From a virus, in the IMG/VR virus record IMGVR_UViG_3300027816_000167, positions 1 to 44,715 of that record: 44,715 bases of DNA. One strand, 5' to 3'. Below the pieces are notes generated by a model. It was not told where the DNA came from. It was given only the letters and a program-made list of their open reading frames with translations, and ran no database searches. This document shows positions 13,974 to 22,726 of this stretch, one piece after another; position 1 is the stretch's first letter; every line of letters starts with the position of its first letter. The translations under genes were made by a program, and so were the position numbers.

Positions 13974-16307
13974 TCAGAATCCGCCCTGACGAAGCTGCTG
14001 CTCTGTCATCTGCATGTACGACGCATCGTCGAAGATGCCACGCCCCTGCTGCATTGGTGGAGCGACCGGAATCACTGGGGCGATCGGACGCTGCATTTGA
14101 ACCGGACGCTGCTGAGGCATTTGCAGTTTTGGAAATGTTCTTCGTCCGGTTCTGTTTGAAAGGCTATTGGCGTACACCCTGTTTTGAGCATTGACATAAG
14201 CCTCTTGCTTTTTGCCTGGAGGTGCATTGATTACATCGTCGTAGATCGAGTAGTCGCCTCCGAGTGTTCCAAACAGTCGGTTCGTTGGCTGCATGAAAGC
14301 AGGGTTGTATTGCTTCTGAAGTCCGACGTAATCGGAAAGCTCTTGAAGGGTTGCCTCGGTAGGCATAGCACCGTTTCGCATCATGCCTCCAATCGACCAT
14401 GCAATCGAACTTGGATCGGATAGATCGGGGAATACTTTCCTAAAGACTGGGTTGGATTCTGTTCGGCTTACTTGATAGCCAATCTCCGACGGTTCCATCA
14501 TTCCAGCGTCTATGGAAGCTCCTGGATTCATCGCTTCCTGCTGTTGAAGCCCTGGCTGTGGTGCTTGGCCTGTCATCATCCCGGTCAGCGATCCAACTAT
14601 CTGACGCATCGTTTGCGGAGGTAGCATTGAGGCAAATGCTGCATTTGATGTCATTGCCCCAAGTGCCTGTGCTATACCTACCCGCAATTGCCCTTGTGCA
14701 TTCTCCATCATAACGCTTAACTGCTTGGCTTCATTTTCAGCCTTTATCTGAAGCAGTTTCTGGCTAGCTTCTGATTCTTTGATTTGCCCTTCGGCCAGCA
14801 TTTTGTTGACTTCGGTTTCTTGCTGTCTCGCCTCGTTGTCCATTTCTTTCAGTTTAAGCTGTGTTTCTCTGTCAGTGTTGATTTTGAGTTTGTTCGTTTC
14901 GGTTTGCATCCTTGCTACGTCGCGTTGTGCTTGATTCAAGTCCTTTTGGGCCATGAACTGCATCCCGGCTTCCGGGGCCGCTCCCATCGCAGCGCGAAGC
15001 GATAGCTCCTCGGTGGGTGCCATGCCGTACCGATCCATTGCAATCCGAGCGTACTTAATGTCCTCGAACTGCTTCATGCGTTCTCGCATACGCTGGCGAT
15101 CTTCGGCTCGTTCTGCTGCCTTTCGCTGCTGGTACGGAGATTCACGTTGACCGAACTTCTCAAGGTTCATTGCGGCGTTGGCTTCTCGGCGAGATTGCTC
15201 AAGTGCTCGAAACTCCTCGCTGGTTGGTTTATTTGCTCGCCACTCGGCACCACGCTGCTTCATCGCCTGCCGCTCGGTTTCCATTTCCGCCCGGCGATCC
15301 ATTTCTGCCATCAGGTTGATCGGTGCGATCCCGGTGCGATTATCTCGGCTGAGCGACCTGGGGTCGGTCAGTGCCCGTCGCGTAATGGATTCGTCTACGA
15401 TCTGGTTGGCGATGTCGCGGCCCTGGTTCTGCATCTGCACCACGGACATAGGAGCCCCGGTCAGTCGATCGAGCCCGATGGTTCCGCTGTCGTTGACCCC
15501 GGCCCGAACGTCTTCGAGAAGGTTGGCTACGGTCGGCGTTGCCCCTGGCTTGAGGATTCCCCTGGTTGGCGTCGGCGGTGCTGGTGGTGCTCCCTGTTGT
15601 GCTCGCTTCATGGCGTTGTCGGTGCCACGGACTTGCGGCGTAGGCTGTCGCATTGCCTGCCCTGGAGTCTGCGGAGTAGGCGAGACGGGTGAAGGTCGAT
15701 TGAACTGTCGCACTGGTGGAACCGGGGGTCCACTGGTCATATCCGGTGCCCGTAGTGGTGGAACCGGGGGTCCGCTGGTCATGTCCGGTGCATTGACCGG
15801 GACTGGACGCATCGGCCTTGCTGCAACAGGACGGGGCCCCATTTCTGGCAATGCGTTTGAAGTCCCCGACCCAAGTATTGGCGATGTAGTCATCCAGGGC
15901 TGGTCTGCCGAAAGCAGGGAGTTCACTCGCCCTTGCATCCCCCCAAGAAATGTTGGTAGAGTTTTCTCTAAAGGCTCTGTGCTCATAAGAGGCTGCGTTA
16001 GGATCGGCTTGTCGAGGCCCATCCGCTGTGCGATCGTCGGAGGTGCAGTCGGTTTTGGCGCAGCAGGGGGGCGGGCCAGCCTTGATCGGGACTGGGCTCG
16101 CATTTCGACTGTTCCGCCTTGAAATGCTGGAGATCCCGGAAGCAATTCAGATCCCGCTGACTGGTACGGCTGTGGCATGTATTCGCCGCCCGGTGCTGGG
16201 CTTGCCGCCTGCGGATTCCTCAGAACATAGGACAAAAGCTGTCTGTTCATGGCCTGCGGTTTTGGCTGGCCTTGCATGGAGTACGCGCCGAATCCACCGT
16301 AAGACAT
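13974..16307 (-). CDS. Large Pro/Gln-rich virion protein with coiled coil (777 aa)
   Basis: ATG 16307 (AGGTG, 4 bases). Residues 1-260 are disordered and Pro/Gln/Met-rich and include a 14-residue tandem repeat (APDMTSGPPVPPLR, period 42 bp at 15714-15791). The middle (~340-540) is a long, highly charged alpha-helix/coiled coil rich in Lys, Glu and Gln (QTETNKLKINTDRETQLKLK), and the C-terminal ~200 residues look globular. A large helical, low-complexity protein late in the structural block suggests an internal virion or tape-measure-like role. It lies 12 bases from the 1330-aa gene; the two probably work together. No known domain was recognised. Confidence 0.6.
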   Translation of the reverse strand: MSYGGFGAYSMQGQPKPQAMNRQLLSYVLRNPQAASPAPGGEYMPQPYQSAGSELLPGSPAFQGGTVEMRAQSRSRLARPPAAPKPTAPPTIAQRMGLDKPILTQPLMSTEPLEKTLPTFLGGMQGRVNSLLSADQPWMTTSPILGSGTSNALPEMGPRPVAARPMRPVPVNAPDMTSGPPVPPLRAPDMTSGPPVPPVRQFNRPSPVSPTPQTPGQAMRQPTPQVRGTDNAMKRAQQGAPPAPPTPTRGILKPGATPTVANLLEDVRAGVNDSGTIGLDRLTGAPMSVVQMQNQGRDIANQIVDESITRRALTDPRSLSRDNRTGIAPINLMAEMDRRAEMETERQAMKQRGAEWRANKPTSEEFRALEQSRREANAAMNLEKFGQRESPYQQRKAAERAEDRQRMRERMKQFEDIKYARIAMDRYGMAPTEELSLRAAMGAAPEAGMQFMAQKDLNQAQRDVARMQTETNKLKINTDRETQLKLKEMDNEARQQETEVNKMLAEGQIKESEASQKLLQIKAENEAKQLSVMMENAQGQLRVGIAQALGAMTSNAAFASMLPPQTMRQIVGSLTGMMTGQAPQPGLQQQEAMNPGASIDAGMMEPSEIGYQVSRTESNPVFRKVFPDLSDPSSIAWSIGGMMRNGAMPTEATLQELSDYVGLQKQYNPAFMQPTNRLFGTLGGDYSIYDDVINAPPGKKQEAYVNAQNRVYANSLSNRTGRRTFPKLQMPQQRPVQMQRPIAPVIPVAPPMQQGRGIFDDASYMQMTEQQLRQGGF
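15714..15791. repeat. Tandem 42-bp coding repeat (about 1.9 copies)
   Basis: Two near-identical copies, starting at 15714 and 15756, each encode 14 residues (APDMTSGPPVPP plus two) in the disordered N-terminal region of the 777-aa virion protein. The copies differ at a few bases (cca/ccg, ata/atg), so the duplication is not brand new but is prone to slippage. Confidence 0.85.
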
Positions 16308-16314
16308 GATTCAC

Positions 16315-16686
16315 CTACTGCTGGAAGACTTGTCGAACAAGGTTCACTGCCGCCGCGCCGGTCGATTTGGCGTAAACATTGAGCGTACTTAGCTTGGGAA
16401 GGAATGCGAACTTCTGCGGTGGAATCTCGAACAGCGGGTAGAACGTGGCCGAAACTTCCAGGCCAATCTGTACCGTGTGAGTCGAGTCAGCGTTGAACAG
16501 TCTGGTCACGCCGCCATTGCTCAGGCCCGACAACTCAAGGATTTCGTAGGTCGTCCCGATGTTCTGAGAGCCGTCAACAAACAGAGAACTTCCGGTGTCG
16601 AATTGGTACTGAGTGTTCGGAACCTCTGTCTTCACTCCCGATCGGCTGGCCCTTAGTCCGAAGTCCACTGTGATTTCGTTGGCCAT
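16315..16686 (-). CDS. Small beta-rich virion protein (123 aa)
   Basis: ATG 16686 behind AAGGTG. The sequence alternates hydrophobic and polar residues (EITVDFGLRASR, TVQIGLEVSATFYPLFEIP), indicating a beta-sandwich, with no Cys and no membrane segment. Its position between sugar-modifying enzymes and the large virion proteins suggests a minor structural or decoration protein. The family is not recognised. Confidence 0.6.
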   Translation of the reverse strand: MANEITVDFGLRASRSGVKTEVPNTQYQFDTGSSLFVDGSQNIGTTYEILELSGLSNGGVTRLFNADSTHTVQIGLEVSATFYPLFEIPPQKFAFLPKLSTLNVYAKSTGAAAVNLVRQVFQQ

Positions 16687-16687
16687 T

Positions 16688-17245
16688 TCACACCTTCCGA
16701 AAGCAGAGATTATCCCATCGGTTCATGCCGGATCTTGCCGTGAACCCTTGCTGAACTACCGCCCAAAGGTACTCGTTCCGAACGTCCTCAATGATATACC
16801 ATTTCCTGGCGATCGGCAGCAAAAAACGCTGGGTCATAAGCATGTCGCCAAGCTCATGCGACCCGTCGTCGATGATGATGTCAAACTCAAATCCAGAATC
16901 TACCATAGAGGATAGGCAGTCTGGTGATGATTGATCGAACAAAAACGTGGAAATTCTGTCTTCCTGAAACAGAACCTCTGGGCGAATGTCGAGCCCTGTG
17001 ATCTGAGCGTTTGGGAAATACTCAGCCCACATTCGCAGGCTAGCCCCAGGCTTGTAGGATTCCCCGACAATCGGCACCATCAATTCGGGGTGTCCAATTC
17101 CTATCTCAAGGATTCTCACTGGTTCTTGGCGGATTGGCTCAAACTGCTGGTGATACCAGGGGGTGTAGGAGTGCCCGTACTGCTGGCACTTGTCGGCGCC
17201 GTACTTCAAGGCCAGTTCGCAGAGGGGCGTTAGCGTGTCAGCCAT
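16688..17245 (-). CDS. SAM-dependent (O-)methyltransferase-like protein
   Basis: ATG 17245 gives 185 residues, overlapping the glycosyltransferase upstream by 16 bases. Motif I (RILEIGIGHPE, ~42-52), GASLRMWAEYFPNAQITGLDI (the second strand and acidic residue) and FDIIIDDGSHELGD (~121-134) match class I methyltransferases of the sugar O-methyltransferase/cephalosporin-hydroxylase-like group. These methylate hydroxyls of sugars or small molecules using SAM. Clustered with three glycosyltransferases, it likely methylates a sugar after transfer. The longer frame to 17287 is rejected because it lies inside the preceding gene and lacks a Shine-Dalgarno. Confidence 0.7.
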   Translation of the reverse strand: MADTLTPLCELALKYGADKCQQYGHSYTPWYHQQFEPIRQEPVRILEIGIGHPELMVPIVGESYKPGASLRMWAEYFPNAQITGLDIRPEVLFQEDRISTFLFDQSSPDCLSSMVDSGFEFDIIIDDGSHELGDMLMTQRFLLPIARKWYIIEDVRNEYLWAVVQQGFTARSGMNRWDNLCFRKV

Positions 17246-17808
17246 TCCATGATCCCGTCGTAGGCTAGGGTTGGTCGTCCATGCCAAGCGACGATCTTTG
17301 GATTGTCGGCTCGGAGGTGAGGGAAAGGCTGTACGCTATTCCATTCGGCCCCGATGGGACAGGCCAGTTCCGGCTTTTGGCGAATCAGCATGTTCATTGG
17401 GTGCTGCTCCCACCACTTATGCCCGCCGTCTTCAGACGCAATCCATTCGTCAATGAATGATGACAACTTGTCACCAACTTGAAGAACCATGACGCCAGCG
17501 TTGTAGTGATCGTACTCGTCGCCCTGGTGCCACGCCATTCCTAGCGGTGCCGTCTGCCCCGTCTCGATGGGATCGCCAAGCCAAAGAGTGTCGGCGTCGA
17601 GCCACACAATCCGTTCGTAGCCCTGCCGGATCGCGTCCCGGAACATATAGACCTTCTCCCAGGAAACGTGCCTCTCTGGGTTTCGGTGCTGGTGCGTGAA
17701 CAGGATCGAGTAGTTGAGCCTCGCCGCATGGCGATAGTGGTGCTCTGCCGTCAACAGCAAGAGCCTCTTGTACCCTTCAGTTGCGTTTTGTAGGACGATC
17801 GTTTTCAT
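17230..17808 (-). CDS. Glycosyltransferase, GT-A fold (GT34/GT8-like)
   Basis: 192 residues from ATG 17808, which overlaps the preceding stop (ATGA). The N-terminal Rossmann-like half leads to RIVWLDADTLWLGDP (67-80) with the DxD metal/nucleotide-sugar site (DAD 71-73). DHYNAGVMVLQ and a C-terminal IVAWHGRPTLAYDG follow, as in galactosyltransferase-like GT-A enzymes. It would transfer a hexose from a nucleotide sugar. It is the third of three consecutive glycosyltransferase genes and is followed by the methyltransferase. Confidence 0.75.
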   Translation of the reverse strand: MKTIVLQNATEGYKRLLLLTAEHHYRHAARLNYSILFTHQHRNPERHVSWEKVYMFRDAIRQGYERIVWLDADTLWLGDPIETGQTAPLGMAWHQGDEYDHYNAGVMVLQVGDKLSSFIDEWIASEDGGHKWWEQHPMNMLIRQKPELACPIGAEWNSVQPFPHLRADNPKIVAWHGRPTLAYDGIMEWLTR

Positions 17809-18503
17809 AGGTCGGGTAACTCTAGCTTTCCATCTACGCAGTAGACAACTCCCTTGCGACTGAATCGCAAGTACGGCTCTTGCTGTGCTGGCATTTCGAG
17901 AATCATGTTCGGGTGTTTCAGCCCTTCGGCTACGGCGGTCGCACAAGTTGGATTACCAATGTAAAGCTCGCAACCTGCAATGGCCTGAGCGACTTCCATG
18001 AAGTCGTCCGCAGGTATGAACGGAACGCTTTTCTTGTATGAGTCGCAGAAGTGCTGCCACTCACCGGGCAGGCCAATGAATCCGATCTGGCCATTGTACT
18101 TGTCGCAGATGGCTCCCCAGTCAAACCACGGCGTTATGTATCTGGTCGTGCGAGTGATTACTACCGGATATGTTTTTCTTGGTTCTGGGACTTTTAGCCA
18201 AGCGGTATTGCGGTGATACCAGTGATGTCCCATCGTTGCCAGATGCAAGTCGGCCAAGTTGTTGCAGCCGTGATCGCGGAAGCCGTTGATGTTCGTGTCG
18301 GTCGCGTGTTGATTGAATCCGAATGCGTGAATGTAGTCCTGGTACTCTAGCAGCCTCCGAAGTTTCTCCGCTCTCTCTGGAGTCATGGCGTGCGTAGTTC
18401 GTCCCGGCATGTTGAACAGCCATAGCTCCCCTCCCCCGCACACGCGAATCGTCGGCAGTGCGTAGATGATGTCCCCAAGGTCGCCAGCGTGACTAAAGTA
18501 CAC
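17805..18503 (-). CDS. Glycosyltransferase, GT-B/GT9-like
   Basis: This 232-residue protein begins with a GT-B N-terminal glycine loop (HAGDLGDIIYALPTIR, 5-20) typical of ADP-heptose-type GT9 enzymes. Near 185-200 it has ELYIGNPTCATAVAEGLKHP, the donor-binding loop-helix of such enzymes. It is short for GT9 (usually about 330), so the acceptor domain may be reduced. GTG 18503 (GAGG, 4 bases) lies inside the last codons of the GT25-like gene. It presumably adds a sugar to a glycan on the virion or host surface. Confidence 0.65.
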   Translation of the reverse strand: MYFSHAGDLGDIIYALPTIRVCGGGELWLFNMPGRTTHAMTPERAEKLRRLLEYQDYIHAFGFNQHATDTNINGFRDHGCNNLADLHLATMGHHWYHRNTAWLKVPEPRKTYPVVITRTTRYITPWFDWGAICDKYNGQIGFIGLPGEWQHFCDSYKKSVPFIPADDFMEVAQAIAGCELYIGNPTCATAVAEGLKHPNMILEMPAQQEPYLRFSRKGVVYCVDGKLELPDL

Positions 18504-19503
18504 GGTTCCTCGACTCCTCTAGTTTGGCGATGGCTTCCTCAACTGTCTCGGCTTCGATCTTATGCCAGCGTGCAAACTGAAACTGACTCAGCAGTTCGTC
18601 AGTAATGGAGGGGTGGTACAGGCATGGAAGGACAAGGCCGTCGCGCACAACTTCTCGCTGAACCCATTCGTACCATCGCTGGATGTTTGCCGCTGGCTGG
18701 CTAGACCCAAGGGCCTGACACACTCCCCGATCCAATCCGTCCTCAGTTAGCCAGTTTCCTTGATGCCATCCGCGATGTCGCAACTCTGCCGCTACGGCAG
18801 GGGTGGCCTTTAGGAAGATCGCTTCCGGTCGCAAGTACAAGTCGTGATCCTTGGAGAACTTGCCTGGATTGTGCCAGAAGTGCGGCGGGTTTTCTTTTCC
18901 GCTGATGTTTGACCAGCCTCCGTCCTGGCCTACAAGCCACTCGTTCGGGACATAGACGTTGACTCCCTTTTCTTCATGTAGTCTTCCGAGGTGGTGGTCG
19001 ATATGTTCACCCTGCTCGAATGGTACTTTGAACAGGTGCTTGTAAAGTTTGGCGTATCCTCGATTGTGGACGGCGAAGCAGTGAGTTCGGTTGACGTTGT
19101 ACGGAATCAGCCATTCGTCGTTGATGCGATGGGGCGGGTGCTCGATTTCGTAGAGAAGCTGACCGCCAAGGTATGCCTGCTCCCAGTCTTCGGGGATCGT
19201 TTCCATGTACTTCGCTAGCTTTTCAGCGAAGTCCTCTACGAAAATCGCGTCGTCCTCAAACACTAAGTAGGACTGGAGCCCAGTGTTCCATGCGTGTTCG
19301 AGGATCTGAAGGTGCGATCGGTAACATCCCCATGCACCACGGCCAGCACTCCACCAGTACGGATGCTGAACCGTGTCGCCATGAACCGCTCGCCAAACCT
19401 GCACCTCTCCAAGCAAATCCTCTGGATAGGATTGCCTGAACTTTTCGAGGCGGTCTTGTTTGAATGGGAGATTGATGACGAATGTTGCGTCAAACAGTTT
19501 CAT
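18493..19503 (-). CDS. Glycosyltransferase family 25-like
   Basis: The N-terminus FVINLPFKQDRLEKF (8-22) is the GT25 signature, followed by AWGCYRSHLQILEHA (58-71) and YLVFEDDAIF (79-88) with the acidic EDD cluster. GT25 enzymes transfer galactose or similar sugars to lipooligosaccharide or other glycans. Residues 200-336 form an extra helical domain not typical of bacterial GT25. The start is ATG 19503 (GGAA), overlapping the Cys-rich gene's last codons. It is the first glycosyltransferase in the 19.5-17.2 kb cluster. Confidence 0.75.
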   Translation of the reverse strand: MKLFDATFVINLPFKQDRLEKFRQSYPEDLLGEVQVWRAVHGDTVQHPYWWSAGRGAWGCYRSHLQILEHAWNTGLQSYLVFEDDAIFVEDFAEKLAKYMETIPEDWEQAYLGGQLLYEIEHPPHRINDEWLIPYNVNRTHCFAVHNRGYAKLYKHLFKVPFEQGEHIDHHLGRLHEEKGVNVYVPNEWLVGQDGGWSNISGKENPPHFWHNPGKFSKDHDLYLRPEAIFLKATPAVAAELRHRGWHQGNWLTEDGLDRGVCQALGSSQPAANIQRWYEWVQREVVRDGLVLPCLYHPSITDELLSQFQFARWHKIEAETVEEAIAKLEESRNRVL

Positions 19504-20005
19504 TCTTTCCGTGACCTGCTAGCTTGATGGCGTACTTGATTAGGGGGCGATAAGTCATTGGAAGCCAGTTGATCCCCCGACGCTTGGCCTCCGTCTCCAG
19601 CCACTTCTCGATTTCGTCTACTCTCTCAAGGCATCCCTGCACGCCCCACAAATCCATCATCTGCTTGTGGGCCTCGCAGTCGCACGCCCCGTCCGTCTTG
19701 AGCCATCCGATCAGGCTGTGAAGTCTAGTTCCCGGTCCATCCTTCGGGATGTTTCCGGCCAGCCCTTGTCGGAGATAGGCGTGTTCGCCGTCAAAGTTAA
19801 GACGATTTCTCTGATGCAGGTGCGAGATTGCGAGCGAATAGGTAACGTGATTGGGCGATCTGGGATTAGACAGCCCGTCGCAAAACAGACATGCCTCTGG
19901 AGTGACGACACACTGGTCCTGAGTCGTTTCGACTTTGGCCAACGCCGACGCAACTCGGCAGGTTGTCTTTTCCTGCGGCCAAGTTTCTTTGTATGGACAA
20001 CTCAT
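19490..20005 (-). CDS. Cys-rich protein (171 aa) linked to the glycosyltransferase cluster
   Basis: ATG 20005 overlaps the preceding stop (ATGA). The N-terminal half has scattered Cys (MSCPYKE, TTCRVA, DQCVV, ACLFCDG), suggesting one or two metal sites. A central CDC is followed by a helical C-terminal half (WGVQGCLERVDEIEKWLETE, then RPLIKYAIKLA). I recall this helical pattern from hypothetical proteins beside glycosyltransferases in environmental phages, but cannot name a function. A longer frame to 20017 lacks a ribosome site. Confidence 0.6.
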   Translation of the reverse strand: MSCPYKETWPQEKTTCRVASALAKVETTQDQCVVTPEACLFCDGLSNPRSPNHVTYSLAISHLHQRNRLNFDGEHAYLRQGLAGNIPKDGPGTRLHSLIGWLKTDGACDCEAHKQMMDLWGVQGCLERVDEIEKWLETEAKRRGINWLPMTYRPLIKYAIKLAGHGKNETV

Positions 20006-20700
20006 ATTGCACCGCAATCTGTAGTTACTACTTGGTTGGGAAAACTACCGTTAAACTGCGGTGGATTACAGGCACACTTAGGACCGCCAGGAAATGGTGC
20101 AGTACAGTTATCGCTGACAGGGCCCGCGCCCCATCCTGAGCCATCCCAGGTGAAAGTGCAAGTACCGCAAACTGAAGTCGTGTCGCTGCCCTGAGACGAT
20201 GCCGAACTGGACGACAGGGACGAAGAACTCGAAGACGGTTTCGATCGACTGCTTTCCGATGGAGGCGGACTGGAGCTAGAAGGACTTGAACTGGATTCCG
20301 AAGGAGGTGAGCTTGAGGAGCTTGAGGAGCTTGAGGAGCTAGACAGACTTGAAGAACTCGATTGGCTAGGCGATGAAGAACTCGACGAACTAGATTCGGA
20401 CGGCGGTGGTGGCGGCGGCGGGTTGCAGTCGCAGCAGCTTACTTCAAACACCGGCACAAATGAGGCGTTCGCTCCGAGGTATGTACCGGGATACTGGGTT
20501 CCTGGTTGCAGCGTATCGCATTCGCGAACGATGAATAGCGGCTCCCCAGATCCCGATGGACCTGCGTAAACCATCGCCCGTCTCGACATCAGCCGGTCGC
20601 CGCATCTTGCACCGAAGATTAGATTGCCAAGGTGAAGGGCCTTGTATCTTCGGCGAGTGAGCGAACATCCTCCACCGGATGATGATGAATCGCTAATCAT
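20002..20700 (-). CDS. Ser-rich, Cys-containing virion protein with low-complexity stalk
   Basis: 232 residues from ATG 20700 (AAGGA, 9 bases; ATGA overlap). Residues 1-80 form a small domain ending in a Cys pair (SCCDC), then come Pro7 and about 80 residues of Ser/Pro low complexity. The C-terminal ~50-residue domain has six Cys (CGTCTFTWDG, SDNCTAP, KCACNPP, TTDCGA), looking like a disulfide-stabilised knob. A stalk plus knob suggests a surface-exposed fibre tip or adhesion module. The Ser-rich stalk is also a likely O-glycosylation target for the adjacent glycosyltransferases, which is inference. Confidence 0.6.
   Translation of the reverse strand: MISDSSSSGGGCSLTRRRYKALHLGNLIFGARCGDRLMSRRAMVYAGPSGSGEPLFIVRECDTLQPGTQYPGTYLGANASFVPVFEVSCCDCNPPPPPPPSESSSSSSSSPSQSSSSSLSSSSSSSSSSSSPPSESSSSPSSSSPPPSESSRSKPSSSSSSLSSSSASSQGSDTTSVCGTCTFTWDGSGWGAGPVSDNCTAPFPGGPKCACNPPQFNGSFPNQVVTTDCGAI
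20311..20340. repeat. 9-bp microrepeat encoding poly-Ser
   Basis: gcttgagga is repeated three times plus gct, encoding Ser triplets on the minus strand within the Ser-rich stalk. It is slippage-prone and may vary the stalk length. Confidence 0.8.
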
Positions 20701-21980
20701 GTATTCAGATCCTTCACCTTGCAGGCGTACAGATCCCGCCACGATCCATTCTCGAATCTCTGCACCATCCCATCGTACAATCCACCTTCATCGGGCTGGC
20801 TGGAGGTGATTAGGACAACCTCCATGACAGAGTAGGCTCGCTGGATTGGCTTGGGCAAGTCGAACTCAAATGGCTCGAATAGTTCAATGACTGTGTAGTC
20901 GCCCTTCTTCTTGGAGTCGTGGTAGTAGACTCGCGACAGTTGCTCTCCAGGCATAAGGTCGAACAGCAGTTGCGAATAGGCGGACTGGCCAGGGACCGAG
21001 TTTGCGGTAGCCTTTCCGTAGATCGTGTAAGACAAGTCAGTTGCGCGATTGTTTATCTGGCTTGAGTTGTAAACCTGACCATCCAGCAAGATCGTGTACG
21101 AAGTATCGACAACGCTTACCTTAGTTCCTGGTATTGCCCCTGCTGCTCCTGTCGAAAACTCCACCACTTCTGGCTGAGCGTAGGAGGCCCAGGTAATTTT
21201 TGTGTGCAGGGCAGGGGGGAAAATGACGCTGATCTTTTCGGGTGCGTTTCTGCCGTTGACCGGGATGTCGCTAGTCCACTTGAGAAAGTCAATGTATCCG
21301 GTGAGGAGTGCCGTAAGTCCGGTCTGGATGGAGTTGTGCGAGGCGAAGCGATACGTTCCCGTCATTAGGTCGTAGACTGGAAAATGCCCACACGCTTCGA
21401 GTGCTTGGCATATCGCGTGCCACACGCTGACGCCATCAAAGTTGAGGTTTTCCGGTACGCTTGCCGGTGCTCTGGCCAGGGTTGGGCAGACAGCCGAACC
21501 GCTCTTGGCTACTGCCGGAAGCTCTGACCATAGGGCGTTGAGAACTGCTTGCCATGTCTCTCCTGCGCTTACGTCGTAGTTGAAAACCTTGTCCGAAATG
21601 AGCCAGGAGTTGTCGATAAACTTCTGTTCGCCAGCGTATCGGGGGTCTTTGCACTGGACGTAGTACGTTCGTGCTGGGTCTGGGTTGGCTTGTGCTTCCT
21701 CGAACGCTTCGATTAGCGTGATCGTCCACCCAGAACTGACGAAGGTTGGTGCTCCGTCCTGCTCTACGGAAATCGTTACGGTCGCTGGTGCTGCCGGAAG
21801 TTGATCGATGAACTGCCTATCAACTAGCAGGTGTGCGGTCGCTGCTCGCCTACCGCGAAAGTGCTCGATACTGTTGACCTTGTTCCACCAACTGATCGGA
21901 TACACCGACTCGCTTCTTGGTGCGTGAAGCAAGTCCGGGGAGGTGCATGGCAAGCCTTCGATCTTGAATTGCGTAGGCAT
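20697..21980 (-). CDS. Putative tail/baseplate-associated virion protein (427 aa)
   Basis: ATG 21980 overlaps the preceding stop (TGATG). Two beta-rich halves are separated near 150-200, where NFDGVSVWHAICQALEACGHFPVYDLMTG resembles the helix-strand unit in tail hub or distal-tail proteins (a single helix followed by an xVYD strand). The C-terminus (~300-427) is beta-rich (YSVMEVVLITSS). Gene order, after the tail-tube-like and helical proteins, fits a distal tail or baseplate component. No enzymatic motif is visible. Confidence 0.6.
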   Translation of the reverse strand: MPTQFKIEGLPCTSPDLLHAPRSESVYPISWWNKVNSIEHFRGRRAATAHLLVDRQFIDQLPAAPATVTISVEQDGAPTFVSSGWTITLIEAFEEAQANPDPARTYYVQCKDPRYAGEQKFIDNSWLISDKVFNYDVSAGETWQAVLNALWSELPAVAKSGSAVCPTLARAPASVPENLNFDGVSVWHAICQALEACGHFPVYDLMTGTYRFASHNSIQTGLTALLTGYIDFLKWTSDIPVNGRNAPEKISVIFPPALHTKITWASYAQPEVVEFSTGAAGAIPGTKVSVVDTSYTILLDGQVYNSSQINNRATDLSYTIYGKATANSVPGQSAYSQLLFDLMPGEQLSRVYYHDSKKKGDYTVIELFEPFEFDLPKPIQRAYSVMEVVLITSSQPDEGGLYDGMVQRFENGSWRDLYACKVKDLNT

Positions 21981-22726
21981 CAGAGGATCACTGGTGCAAG
22001 GTTGTTGTTGTACGGGAAGGCATAGATATACTTCCAGGCAGTCCGATACATGGCATAACCTTGCCCCCACTTCTTAGGCGAAGTGTAAGCGATGGTCGTG
22101 AAGTGCTCCAGGTAATTCCAGCCAGAGGCTAGCGGCGATGGAGGAGTCGGATAGCCCAAGAGAGAAACAGCATAACCGCTGTGAACAACTTTTTGAACAC
22201 TGTAGTAAGAAAGCAGTCTAGGCTGAGGATACTGCGTCGGATAGATCCGCCAGCTTTTGATCGGTCCTGCCGTACCGATGCGTTGAATCGTGTCCTGGTA
22301 ATCGACCACGTTTGAATACGCCGATACAAACTCGTTGAAGAACCCCGCCTGAAACGTCTTCTTAGAGCAAAACTCCGTGTCATCCCCTGGAGCCCAATTT
22401 AGATAAGTCAGCACGTTTCCGGTGAGGCTTGACGAATGTGCAGACTGGAGGAACATCGAGGTGACATCGCCGTCGTCTCGATAGAACCCGACATCCTGAT
22501 AGTCTGCCGAGTACGCTGCTTCGAGAGCCAGCATTTTCGTGTTTAGATCGTCCTGCTTTTGCAGGTTCGTCGTGAGATTTGACGCAGCCAGAAGTTCGCC
22601 GCGAACGTGAAACTCCACGCGAGTAGTCATTCGCCTGCCGCGAGGGGACCGTACCGGGCGGTAGTTGAAACTGGCGACGGTGACGGTGTTGTCGTCGTGC
22701 TGGTAGCTGCCGACCTTGAAGTACAT
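21980..22726 (-). CDS. Virion protein of unknown function (248 aa)
   Basis: ATG 22726 is coupled to the preceding stop (TGATG). The protein begins YFKVGSYQHDDNTVTVASFN, a beta-structured N-terminus common in minor tail proteins, and is rich in Tyr/Ser/Thr with no membrane segment. Located between the helical virion protein and the putative baseplate protein, it is likely a tail component. Confidence 0.6.
   Translation of the reverse strand: MYFKVGSYQHDDNTVTVASFNYRPVRSPRGRRMTTRVEFHVRGELLAASNLTTNLQKQDDLNTKMLALEAAYSADYQDVGFYRDDGDVTSMFLQSAHSSSLTGNVLTYLNWAPGDDTEFCSKKTFQAGFFNEFVSAYSNVVDYQDTIQRIGTAGPIKSWRIYPTQYPQPRLLSYYSVQKVVHSGYAVSLLGYPTPPSPLASGWNYLEHFTTIAYTSPKKWGQGYAMYRTAWKYIYAFPYNNNLAPVIL

Noticed and set aside
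13240-13989. Forward ORF of 249 aa antisense to the 1330-aa gene
   Set aside because: Same reason: shadow frame with Ser/Pro/Gly bias and no ribosome site.
15178-16122. Forward ORF of 314 aa antisense to the 777-aa virion gene
   Set aside because: A mirror of codon bias in a Pro/Gly-rich gene; no Shine-Dalgarno, no domain, low-complexity Gly/Arg composition.
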